Assembly: GCA_018971025.1 (NCBI GenBank)
Contig: JAGWVE010000011.1
Coordinates: forward strand, 1-44,449
Source: Bacteroidota bacterium
GTDB lineage: Bacteria; Bacteroidota; Bacteroidia; Chitinophagales; Chitinophagaceae
DNA: 44,449 bases
Direction: 5' to 3'
This document shows positions 17,526 to 24,826 of the stretch, piece by piece. The translations under genes and the position numbers were made by a program. The notes below the pieces were generated by a model that ran no database searches, was not told the DNA's origin, and saw nothing but the letters and a program-made list of their open reading frames with translations. Numbering within the stretch: the first letter of the stretch is position 1; each line of letters opens with the position of its first letter.

Positions 17526-17681
17526 CTAGTCTTTATTGCCTGCCGAAAATATTTGATCGACAGCGCCACCCAACATTGGAAATTTTTCTTTTACAAAACC
17601 TGCGATGGTTGCAATGGCTTGTTGTGCTTGCTCTGGTGTTAAAGAAGCTTCTTTAACTAAGCGTTCTACTAATTCGTTCAT
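17526..17681 (-). CDS. 51-aa protein downstream of clpX, DUF2267/DUF2780-like
   Basis: A short open frame from the ATG at 17681 to a TAG at 17526-17528. It begins MNELVERLVKEASLTPEQA, continues through an Ala/Gln-rich helix, and ends in a Gly-rich stretch with LGGAVDQIF. The pattern of an amphipathic helix, LTPEQA and a second helix ending near LGG resembles the small DUF2267/DUF2780-type bacterial proteins. It lies 10 bp after the clpX stop on the same strand and 4 bp from the convergent korA end. It is therefore probably the last gene of the clp operon. The frame fills the gap exactly and its codon use is like its neighbours. Function is unknown. Confidence 0.72.
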   Translation of the reverse strand: MNELVERLVKEASLTPEQAQQAIATIAGFVKEKFPMLGGAVDQIFSAGNKD

Positions 17682-17691
17682 ATCAATTGTT

Positions 17692-18927
17692 TTAAGCAAC
17701 TTTTAGAGAACTAAGTTTGCTCTTGCTAAACTTTTGTTCTGCGTAATCAAGGGTAACAATAAATTTTTGTGTGTCTGTGCCTGGAAGTTCAAACATGGCG
17801 TCGGTTAAAATACTTTCACAAATACTTCTAAGGCCTCTCGCTCCAAGTTTATATTCCATGGCTTTGCCAACCATAAAATCAAGCACTTCCTCTTCAATAA
17901 TAAGTTCAATACCTTCTAGTTCAAATAAACGGTGGTATTGTTTGAGTAATGAATTCTTAGGCTCCGTTAATATGCTGCGTAAAATGGTAGCATCTAATGG
18001 CTCTAAGTGTGTTACTACAGGAAGTCTTCCTAGTAATTCGGGGATCAGTCCAAAACTTTTTAAATCTTGTGCATTGATAAATTGCAGTAAATTTTTTCTT
18101 GCATTTTCTTGCTCGTCTTTATTAACGCTAAAGCCAATGGCATTGGTATTGATACGTCTCGCAATTACTTTATCGATACCATCAAATGCGCCACCGCAAA
18201 TAAATAAAATATTTTTAGTGTCTACCTTAATCATTTTTTGTTCGGGGTGCTTGCGACCACCTTGCGGCGGCACTAGCGCTTCTGTGCCCTCCAGCATTTT
18301 TAATAAACCTTGCTGAACACCTTCGCCACTTACATCACGTGTAATAGAGGGGTTGTCGCCTTTGCGTGCAATTTTATCAATTTCATCTACGTAAACAATG
18401 CCTCTTTCGGCAGCAGCAACATCGTAATCACAGTTTTGTAATAAACGCGTAAGCATACTCTCAACGTCTTCACCAACATAGCCTGCTTCTGTAAAAACAG
18501 TGGCATCTACAATTGCAAATGGAACATTTAAAAGTCTTGCGATGGTTTTAGCTAAAAGTGTTTTACCTGTTCCGGTTTCGCCCACCATAATGATATTGCT
18601 CTTTTCAATTTCAACATCATCAGCTTGTGGTTTTTGTGCCACACGCTTAAAGTGATTGTATACCGCAACCGACAAGATTTTTTTTGCATCATCTTGTCCA
18701 ATAATGTATTCGTCTAAAAACCTTTTTATTTCTAATGGCTTGCGCACATTGAGTTTGAAGTTACTCTTGTCTCCTTCTTTTTTAACCAATACTTCTTGTG
18801 CAATTATTTCTTGCGCGTGCTCTACACAGTTCTCGCAGATATGCGATTGCTGGCCCGCAATAAGAATTTTTACTTCATCCCTACTTCTGCCACAAAAAGA
18901 ACATGTTAATTGATTTGCTTTTGCCAT
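17692..18927 (-). CDS. clpX: ATP-dependent Clp protease ATP-binding subunit ClpX
   Basis: A 411-aa AAA+ unfoldase that feeds proteins into ClpP. The N-terminal zinc-binding domain has C9, C12, C31 and C34. The Walker A motif GETGTGKT is at 116-123, the substrate pore loop is GYVGED, and Walker B reads IVYVDEIDKI. The sensor and C-terminal D2 small domain (about 310-400) are complete, with LGARGLRSI. Length is standard. It lies 14 bp behind the second clpP on the same strand, so clpP-clpP-clpX form one operon, with the 51-aa ORF at the tail. Confidence 0.98.
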   Translation of the reverse strand: MAKANQLTCSFCGRSRDEVKILIAGQQSHICENCVEHAQEIIAQEVLVKKEGDKSNFKLNVRKPLEIKRFLDEYIIGQDDAKKILSVAVYNHFKRVAQKPQADDVEIEKSNIIMVGETGTGKTLLAKTIARLLNVPFAIVDATVFTEAGYVGEDVESMLTRLLQNCDYDVAAAERGIVYVDEIDKIARKGDNPSITRDVSGEGVQQGLLKMLEGTEALVPPQGGRKHPEQKMIKVDTKNILFICGGAFDGIDKVIARRINTNAIGFSVNKDEQENARKNLLQFINAQDLKSFGLIPELLGRLPVVTHLEPLDATILRSILTEPKNSLLKQYHRLFELEGIELIIEEEVLDFMVGKAMEYKLGARGLRSICESILTDAMFELPGTDTQKFIVTLDYAEQKFSKSKLSSLKVA

Positions 18928-18941
18928 AAAAAGTTTGCTCC

Positions 18942-19574
18942 TTATATCTTTTCTAGTACACTATCCACAATGCCATACGCCACGGCTTCTTTGGCGTCCA
19001 TCCAATAATCACGATCAAAGTCTTTCATGATTTGATCAACTGTTTTGCCACAGTTTTCCGCTAAAATGCGTGCGCCAATTTCTTTTGTTTTTCTAATTTG
19101 CTCAGCTTGAATTTCAATATCAGCACTTGTTGCTTGCATGTAACCTCCAAGGCTAGGTTGGTGGATCATGACTTCGCCGTGCGGATAAATAAAACGCTTT
19201 CCTTTGGTACCAGCACTTAATAAAATAGAGCCCATGCTTGCTGCAAGACCCATGCAAATAGTAGATACCGGACTTTGAATGAGTTTCATGGTATCATACA
19301 TCACCATACCACTTGTTACAACGCCCCCCGGGCTATTGATATAAAATTTAATTTCTGCACCTGGCTTGTCTGCGTCTAATAAAAGTAATTTATTCACTAC
19401 TTCTTTAGCAGATTTGTCATCCACTACACCCCATAAATAAACGGTTCTCTTTTCAAAGAAAAGTTTTTCCATTTTTTTCATGAGCATACCATTGTTTTCT
19501 GGCTTATCTTCTTTAACGCTTTCTTCTTCGTCTTCCATTAAAAATGGATTTACAATATATTTTAAGTCTGTCAT
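18942..19574 (-). CDS. clpP: ClpP-family serine protease, second copy
   Basis: A 210-aa ClpP paralogue with an intact triad: S113 in GLAASMGSIL, H138 in MIHQPSLGG and D189 in DRDYWM. The N-terminus differs from classical ClpP: residues about 14-29 form an acidic, Pro/Asn-containing stretch (EDEEESVKEDKPENNG) before the fold begins. It lies 7 bp after the first clpP and 14 bp before clpX. Two adjacent catalytic ClpPs can form mixed tetradecamers in other bacteria; whether they do so here is not shown. The gene starts at the ATG overlapping no other gene. Confidence 0.95.
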   Translation of the reverse strand: MTDLKYIVNPFLMEDEEESVKEDKPENNGMLMKKMEKLFFEKRTVYLWGVVDDKSAKEVVNKLLLLDADKPGAEIKFYINSPGGVVTSGMVMYDTMKLIQSPVSTICMGLAASMGSILLSAGTKGKRFIYPHGEVMIHQPSLGGYMQATSADIEIQAEQIRKTKEIGARILAENCGKTVDQIMKDFDRDYWMDAKEAVAYGIVDSVLEKI

Positions 19575-19581
19575 GGCGTTG

Positions 19582-20265
19582 TTATTTTTTTTCTTTACGT
19601 GGGTTGGTTAATAATACTTCATCTACCAGTCCATATTCTTTTGCATCCTGAGCTGTCATCCAAAAATCTCTATCGCTATCTTTTGCAATCGTAGCTTCGT
19701 CTTTACCAGTATGATGCGCTGTAATAGCGTATAATTCTGATCTTAATTTTTTAATTTCTCTTGCAGTGATTTCAATATCTGTTGCTTGACCACCAATGGC
19801 ACCACTTGGTTGGTGCATCATGATACGGCTATGCTTAAGCGCAGTACGTTTTCCTTTAACACCAGCGCACAATAAAATTTGTCCCATGCTTGCTGCCATA
19901 CCCGTACAAATGGTGGCAACGTCTGGTCCAATAAATTGCATGGTATCATAAATGCCAAGACCTGCATATACACTACCTCCTGGGCTATTGATATACATTT
20001 GAATATCGCGGGTACGGTCTGTGCTTTCTAAAAACAAAAGCTGCGCTGTCACAATGTTTGCTACATAGTCGTTGATGCCTTCGCCTAAAAATATAATTCG
20101 GTCCATCATTAAACGTGAAAACACATCCATACTAGCCACGTTCATGGGGCGCTCTTCAATAATATAAGGGGTAAGGTTGGTTACCTGGCTATAATTGTGC
20201 AGTGTTGCACTACTAATACCGCGGTGTTTAATAGCATACTGCTCAAATTCTTTTCCTAGATTCAT
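19582..20265 (-). CDS. clpP: ATP-dependent Clp protease proteolytic subunit, first copy
   Basis: A 227-aa ClpP serine protease. The triad is intact: S126 in GMAASMGQIL, H151 in MMHQPSGAIGG and D200 in DRDFWM. The N-terminal about 35 residues, before YIIEERP, are longer than in E. coli ClpP and may be a propeptide. The dimer/ring interface block INSPGGSVYAGLGIYD is standard. It is the first gene of the clpP-clpP-clpX operon and is preceded by a 10-bp perfect inverted repeat (20310-20339) and the terminator of tig. Confidence 0.96.
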   Translation of the reverse strand: MNLGKEFEQYAIKHRGISSATLHNYSQVTNLTPYIIEERPMNVASMDVFSRLMMDRIIFLGEGINDYVANIVTAQLLFLESTDRTRDIQMYINSPGGSVYAGLGIYDTMQFIGPDVATICTGMAASMGQILLCAGVKGKRTALKHSRIMMHQPSGAIGGQATDIEITAREIKKLRSELYAITAHHTGKDEATIAKDSDRDFWMTAQDAKEYGLVDEVLLTNPRKEKK

Positions 20266-20309
20266 ATACTTTTATTTTCGCTTTGAAGATAAGTTATTTG
20301 CTTTTTTGG

Positions 20310-20339
20310 TTGCATAGTACTGTGGCAAATACTATGCAA
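20310..20339. promoter_or_regulatory. Perfect 10-bp inverted repeat upstream of clpP
   Basis: TTGCATAGTA and TACTATGCAA are exact reverse complements separated by 10 bases. The dyad is centred about 60 bases before the clpP ATG, in the only intergenic gap of the clp region. No U-run follows on the minus strand, so it does not look like a terminator for tig. An operator or 5' UTR hairpin is more likely. Confidence 0.6.
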
Positions 20340-20386
20340 ATTTTTAGCTAAAAGACAAGTAGTCAGGTTTTTTGGCCTGTTTTCAT

Positions 20387-20415
20387 AAAAAAAGCCGGGT
20401 TGCCCCAGCTTTTTC
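20387..20415 (-). terminator. Intrinsic terminator of tig
   Basis: On the minus strand, AAAAAGC, a G-rich arm, the loop CAA, a C-rich arm and GCTTTTTTT form a GC-cored hairpin ending in a U-run, 17 bases after the tig stop. The A-tract on the other side makes it potentially bidirectional. Confidence 0.8.
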
Positions 20416-20431
20416 CTATCATTTTATAAGA

Positions 20432-21793
20432 TTAGTGGTGGTGATGGTGCAATTTCTTTGCAAAATCTTCGGCACTAATGCTTTCTTCTTTGGCAGAAAC
20501 CTGTGTTTCAATGATGCCAAATAATTTTTCGGTACTAATGCGGTGGTAGCTATCCTCCACAAATTTGCGGTCTTGCATCATGCGGTTTGCATAATCTTCA
20601 ACCCATTGTTGGTTGTCACCTAGAGCCCCCAATTGACCGCCCATGTAGCTAAACAATTGTTGTTTCGCAAAGTCACGGATATCATCAGGCATTACTTCAA
20701 TTTTGTTATCGGCAGCTAATTTGCTGCTTACGAGTGTCCATTTTAATTGACCAGCAAAGCTTGGGTAATCTGCTTCCGCTTCTGCTTCGGTTTTAGGTTT
20801 TTCACCCCCTGTTTGTAACCAACGCTTTAAAAAGCCTTCTGGTAATTCCATTGGGGTATGGTCTACAAAGTGGTGATAAATTTGGTCGTGAATTTGATTG
20901 CGAGATTGTGCATCATAATAAGCTTCCATTTCCTTTTTTACTTCTGCAGTAAATTCTTCTGCAGTTGCAATTGCGGCGTTTGGATATACGCTTGCAAAAA
21001 ATTCAGCGTTCATTTCAGCCTTTTCTACTAGACCTACTTTTGTAATTTGTAAGCTAAAATATTTATCAGCGTCTGCATCTGTCAAACCTAAATCAGCTAA
21101 AATTGCTTCTTTTTCTTTTGCTTCAAACGCTTTGCCCACTTGCAATACAACGCTGTCGTCGTTTTTCTTGCCAATTAAATTTTTTCTGAATTTTGGTTCA
21201 AAATATTTTACAAGTAAAGAGTTGTCTTTTGTAATACCACCTTCAACAGCTACGCCTGCTTTATCGCACTCCACAAATTTTACGTTTAATACATTGTCGT
21301 CACCAGTTACGGCTTCAGGCTCTGTCATTTTACCGCTACGAATTTGCAAACGCTCAATTTCGTCTTGTAGCATTTGATCCGTAACATTTATTTTGTAGCG
21401 TGTAACTTTTACTTTTTTCACGTCAATATCTACAACTGGCTTAAGTCCAATTTCAAAAGCAAAAGTGTAGCTCTCTGGATTGTTAACATCCATGTTGCGT
21501 AACTCGCTATCTAAAGGAAGTGGCTGAGCAAAAATATCTAGTTGTTCTGCTTGTAAGTAGCTGTTTAATTCTTGCTCTACTGTTTTTAAAACTTCGTCCG
21601 TAAAAACGCTTTGGCCGTACATTTTTTTAACGAGTCCTGCAGGCACCATTCCTTTTCTAAAGCCAGGAATATTTGCTGTTTTCGCATATTTTTTGAGGCT
21701 TACTTCAAAATTACCTAAGTAGTCTGCCTTGTCTAAGGTTACTGTTAGTTTGTCTGTAAGCTTTGCAATGTTCTCTCTCGTAACTTTTGCCAT
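20432..21793 (-). CDS. tig: Trigger factor, ribosome-associated chaperone
   Basis: A 453-aa chaperone that binds nascent chains at the ribosome exit tunnel. The ribosome-binding signature is IPGFRKGMVP in the N-terminal domain (about residues 1-115). The PPIase-position domain (about 150-260) is diverged and carries an acidic insertion, so prolyl-isomerase activity is uncertain. The C-terminal helical arms follow. The protein ends in KKLHHHHH, a natural run of five histidines encoded by mixed CAC/CAT codons. It lies upstream of clpP-clpP-clpX on the same strand but is separated from them by its own terminator. A TACCTTTG -7 box precedes it at 21855-21862. Confidence 0.93.
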   Translation of the reverse strand: MAKVTRENIAKLTDKLTVTLDKADYLGNFEVSLKKYAKTANIPGFRKGMVPAGLVKKMYGQSVFTDEVLKTVEQELNSYLQAEQLDIFAQPLPLDSELRNMDVNNPESYTFAFEIGLKPVVDIDVKKVKVTRYKINVTDQMLQDEIERLQIRSGKMTEPEAVTGDDNVLNVKFVECDKAGVAVEGGITKDNSLLVKYFEPKFRKNLIGKKNDDSVVLQVGKAFEAKEKEAILADLGLTDADADKYFSLQITKVGLVEKAEMNAEFFASVYPNAAIATAEEFTAEVKKEMEAYYDAQSRNQIHDQIYHHFVDHTPMELPEGFLKRWLQTGGEKPKTEAEAEADYPSFAGQLKWTLVSSKLAADNKIEVMPDDIRDFAKQQLFSYMGGQLGALGDNQQWVEDYANRMMQDRKFVEDSYHRISTEKLFGIIETQVSAKEESISAEDFAKKLHHHHH

Positions 21794-21854
21794 GTCTTCT
21801 TATTTATAAGGTTTTGCCTGAGGCCCAAATAGGCCAAAGGGGTTAAATGGGCTG

Positions 21855-21862
21855 CAAAGGTA
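21855..21862 (-). promoter_or_regulatory. -7 box for tig
   Basis: The minus strand reads TACCTTTG, an exact TAnnTTTG match followed by CA, 61 bases before the tig ATG. It lies between the marC stop and tig. Confidence 0.5.
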
Positions 21863-21887
21863 AGAATTGTAGGCTAAAACAGCTCTA

Positions 21888-22466
21888 TTATTTGCCAAAA
21901 GCGGCAATATTACTACTAAAGATCTTTACGGCAATGGCTAGCAAAATCACGCCAAAAAACTTCCGAACGGCCATTAAACCGCCCTCTCCTAGGCCTTTTT
22001 GGATCCAATCCAATGATTTTAGCACGATAAATACGATAATGAGGTTGACTAAAATGCCCGATAGAATGTACAGTTCTTCAAAGTTGGCCTTTAGGGACAT
22101 GATGGTGGTAAGTGTTCCGCTTCCGGCAATAATGGGGAAGGCGATAGGAACCATGGTGCTAGATTTGGCGTCTTTGTCGCCTTTAAAAATTTCGTGACCT
22201 AATACCATTTCAAGGCCTAACAAAAAGATAACCACAGATCCGCCCACAGCAAAAGACCTGATATCGAGGCCTAAAACGTTTAAAAAAGGCTTGCCTACAA
22301 ATAAAAAGGCAATCATGAGGGCTCCAGAAATGAGGGTGGCATTACCAGATTTAATGCCACCCATTTTTTCTTTCAAGGATATTAAAAGCGGAATAGATCC
22401 GACAATATCTATAACCGCAAATAGTGTGAATGTAACGGTGATGAGTTGGTCAAAATGAAAGTTCAT
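21888..22466 (-). CDS. MarC/UPF0056-family integral membrane protein
   Basis: A 192-aa inner-membrane protein with six hydrophobic helices. The first block, LITVTFTLFAVIDIVGSIPL, has the D-x-x-G-x-x-P signature of the MarC family, and IIAGSGTLTTIM starts the second half with the family's G-P/S-G-T-x-T motif. Length is typical. The transported substrate is unknown for this family; the historical link to multiple antibiotic resistance has not been confirmed. It sits between tig and the BtuB-like receptor gene and has its own -7 box at 22492-22499. Confidence 0.93.
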   Translation of the reverse strand: MNFHFDQLITVTFTLFAVIDIVGSIPLLISLKEKMGGIKSGNATLISGALMIAFLFVGKPFLNVLGLDIRSFAVGGSVVIFLLGLEMVLGHEIFKGDKDAKSSTMVPIAFPIIAGSGTLTTIMSLKANFEELYILSGILVNLIIVFIVLKSLDWIQKGLGEGGLMAVRKFFGVILLAIAVKIFSSNIAAFGK

Positions 22467-22491
22467 ATTGTAAGTGTTGGTACCCTTCTTA

Positions 22492-22499
22492 CAAATATA
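22492..22499 (-). promoter_or_regulatory. -7 box for marC
   Basis: The minus strand reads TATATTTG, an exact TAnnTTTG match, 25 bases before the marC ATG and just after the stop of the receptor gene. Confidence 0.5.
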
Positions 22500-22509
22500 A
22501 CCAATTATT

Positions 22510-24426
22510 TTACCAATTTAATACCGCTCCAATACTCGCATTGAGTGGCATGGTTGTAAAGCCATAGACCTCGTAATATTTGGTGTTGGTGAAGTTTTGA
22601 ATATCTGCAGTAAAGCGCCAATGTTTGTTAAGTTGGTAACCTACGTTGGCCGCAAGTGTCGCATAAGATTTCAAAAGTATATCTGGTGCTGCATAGCCCC
22701 CTACATCATATCTTTTGCTCGCATACCTGCCTGAAATATCTACGCGTAATTTAGTATTGATTTGTACGCTACATCCAATGTTTAATTGGTGTGTAGGCCT
22801 GCGTAGTAAATAATCGTAGGTGATGGTATCTTGATTGGTAATTCTATTTTGTGTGGTTTCTTTACCAGCTAAAAAAGTATAGTTGGCAAAGGCTGTAACG
22901 CCATTCGTATATGATTTTTTAATTTCAAATTCAAGACCGTTCACTGCTTGTTTTACATAATTGAAATACTGATAATTGATGTAATTGTAATCGATACCAT
23001 TGGCTGTTTGTCTATTAAAATAAACGAGCCGGGTTTGCAGTGTTTTATTTTGGTAACTAAATCCTGCTTCGTAGCTGGTTGCTTTTTCTGGATCGAGTTT
23101 GTCGTTAATACTAATTTGATACAGCGATGGCGCTTTAAATCCTGAAGACACACTAGCAAAAATTCTTGTGTTGGCACTTAGCGCAAAAGATGGATTTAAA
23201 GTAAAAGTTTGGTTATTGCCATATACCGAATGTTTGTTGGCGCGACCACCAACTTCGAGCGTTAATTTTTTATTTTCACTGGTGTAAAGTAGTGAACCGT
23301 AAAGGGCAGACTGCTCGGCATATCTAATAGGATCATTAAAACTATATGGCCCCCACTGGCTTATCGAAAAGTAATCCTGACTATAAGACCCTTTTCTGTA
23401 ATCCAGTCCTAGTAGGGCTGTTAGCCTATTTGATAATTTTACACTCGTATACATTTCGGCGTAATCAGAAGCGGCAGTGTAATCATTTTTTTCATACCAG
23501 GTACTCGTTTTATGCGCACTGTCATTTAAGAAATGTCGGTCCAATTGGTTGTGCTGATAAGTGCCCGTGATTTGAAAATTATTTTTCTTGTACACAAAAC
23601 CTGTGCCCAATAATAAGCTGCTGTTTTGGATGGTAAAATCTCTATCATCTTTAAAAACGCCCGCGTCAACACCTGCTTTGTATTTGTTGTACATGCTAAA
23701 TGCCTTAACCGAAAAATGTTCGGAAGCAGCGTAGTTGATTTGACCATGAAGTGCAAGGCCCTTGTAATAATCTGCGTCAAAATTATTTTTTCCGGTGCTG
23801 TCATTTGCTGCAGAAAACCCTTTTGAATTGGTATGCGCAATGCGGCCCGAGTAAGACCATTTATTTTTTTTACCGGCTAGTTGTAAATTGTTTTTTTGTG
23901 TACCAAAGCTGCCTAATAGGCTGCTGGCATTGATTTGTATCGGTCTCGAAATATCTTTACTGGTGGTAATGATATTGATTACGCCTGCAATCGCATCGCT
24001 ACCATATAGTGTTGATTGCGCGCCTCTACAAATTTCAATACGCTCAATACTGCTTGTTGCAAATAGGTTTAAGTCTAAATCGTTGTTAATAAAGGAAGGG
24101 TCGTTTACTGGAATGCCGTCTAGTAATACCAGTGTTCTACCGCCCGAAGCACCGCGCGTAAAAATAGTTTGGACACTACCCGGATTGTTACTACTACCGT
24201 TGACTGTTACGCCTACTTGTTCTTGGAGTAGGGTTGCTAAATTTTTGTTACCCATTTTTTCCAAATCAGATTTGGTGATAACGGTTACAACTTTGCCGGT
24301 AGTGGATTGTTTTTGAGCCATTTTATTGGCGGTCACCACAACTTCGTCGAGCGTGGTGGTGTCTTGTTGCGCGCTTACTATTTTCGCTGAAAATAGAAGT
24401 GCAAGGAGCATTAATTTTTTGCCCAT
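22510..24426 (-). CDS. btuB: TonB-dependent receptor, BtuB-like, B12-riboswitch controlled
   Basis: A 638-aa outer-membrane receptor. The signal peptide ends near residue 19 (AKIVSAQ), followed by a TonB box-like LDEVVVTA at about 26-33. The plug domain (about 40-150) contains the family blocks TRGASGGRTLVLLDGIPVND and EICRGAQSTLYGSDAIAGV. The rest is a 22-strand-type barrel ending in an aromatic residue (NASIGAVLNW). Length matches BtuB rather than the longer SusC type. A cobalamin riboswitch at 24548-24695 lies in its leader, which strongly supports corrinoid uptake as its role. No btuCDF or cobamide-synthesis genes are in the window, so the inner-membrane importer must be elsewhere. Confidence 0.93.
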   Translation of the reverse strand: MGKKLMLLALLFSAKIVSAQQDTTTLDEVVVTANKMAQKQSTTGKVVTVITKSDLEKMGNKNLATLLQEQVGVTVNGSSNNPGSVQTIFTRGASGGRTLVLLDGIPVNDPSFINNDLDLNLFATSSIERIEICRGAQSTLYGSDAIAGVINIITTSKDISRPIQINASSLLGSFGTQKNNLQLAGKKNKWSYSGRIAHTNSKGFSAANDSTGKNNFDADYYKGLALHGQINYAASEHFSVKAFSMYNKYKAGVDAGVFKDDRDFTIQNSSLLLGTGFVYKKNNFQITGTYQHNQLDRHFLNDSAHKTSTWYEKNDYTAASDYAEMYTSVKLSNRLTALLGLDYRKGSYSQDYFSISQWGPYSFNDPIRYAEQSALYGSLLYTSENKKLTLEVGGRANKHSVYGNNQTFTLNPSFALSANTRIFASVSSGFKAPSLYQISINDKLDPEKATSYEAGFSYQNKTLQTRLVYFNRQTANGIDYNYINYQYFNYVKQAVNGLEFEIKKSYTNGVTAFANYTFLAGKETTQNRITNQDTITYDYLLRRPTHQLNIGCSVQINTKLRVDISGRYASKRYDVGGYAAPDILLKSYATLAANVGYQLNKHWRFTADIQNFTNTKYYEVYGFTTMPLNASIGAVLNW

Positions 24427-24547
24427 TGTTTGTTTTTTTTAATTTGAACAATGAGCTTTCAAGTGTTAAAACGGTAGAAACATAAATAGCCGCTGATACA
24501 GCATTTACATTCCATGCTTTTCGCCCGAAAGCCGTGAATGATGGTTT

Positions 24548-24695
24548 GTGACTGGCAGGTCTTCTGGCTCACGCGCTTCCAACGGGCCTTCCCATTCTAG
24601 ATTAGAACAGTGGCTGAGGTGTTGGTTGCATAGTTGCGTTTACAGCTACGGGGATAGCGCAAGACTTACACTTGCTTCCCTTTTAATTCCGAAAA
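24548..24695 (-). ncRNA. Cobalamin (B12) riboswitch
   Basis: Read on the minus strand, the leader contains GGGAAGCAAGTGTAAGTC, then TATCCCCGTAGCTGTAAACG, a second GGGAAGGC and finally GAGCCAGAAGACCTGCC. These are the hallmark blocks of the cobalamin riboswitch in the right order, including the B12 box near the 3' end. It lies about 120 bases before the receptor start. The downstream leader has a small hairpin around 24516-24535 but no clear terminator U-run, so control may be at translation. The rest of the 400-base gene-free stretch 24427-24826 holds the receptor leader and two promoter-like boxes. The exact 5' edge is approximate. Confidence 0.93.
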
Positions 24696-24716
24696 ATTCG
24701 AAAACCAATTACAAAA

Positions 24717-24724
24717 CAAATGTA
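24717..24724 (-). promoter_or_regulatory. -7 box for the riboswitch-receptor transcript
   Basis: The minus strand reads TACATTTG, an exact TAnnTTTG match, about 35 bases upstream of the first conserved riboswitch block. Confidence 0.55.
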
Positions 24725-24801
24725 GGCAATCTAAATTCATATATCTGTTTAGTATCCTGTTTAGTTTTACACCATGCGTTGAAAACTCACTAAAAGTTTA
24801 C

Positions 24802-24809
24802 TACATTTA
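24802..24809 (+). promoter_or_regulatory. Weak -7 box for the permease gene
   Basis: TACATTTA matches TAnnTTTG at all but the last base, 17 bases before the ATG at 24827. It points away from the riboswitch transcript. Confidence 0.35.
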
Positions 24810-24826
24810 AGCCCACACAGTAAACT

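Noticed and set aside
17771..18316. A 181-codon plus-strand open frame opposite clpX
   Set aside because: It lies fully inside clpX, has a Ser/Leu-rich composition typical of an antisense frame, and has no promoter or homologous motif.
20363..20380. CAGG/CCTG short inverted repeat between tig and clpP
   Set aside because: A four-base stem with a long A/T loop is expected by chance; the 20310-20339 dyad is far stronger.
23888..24316. A 142-codon plus-strand open frame opposite the receptor plug domain
   Set aside because: It overlaps a well-supported TonB receptor gene on the other strand and shows no recognisable domain.
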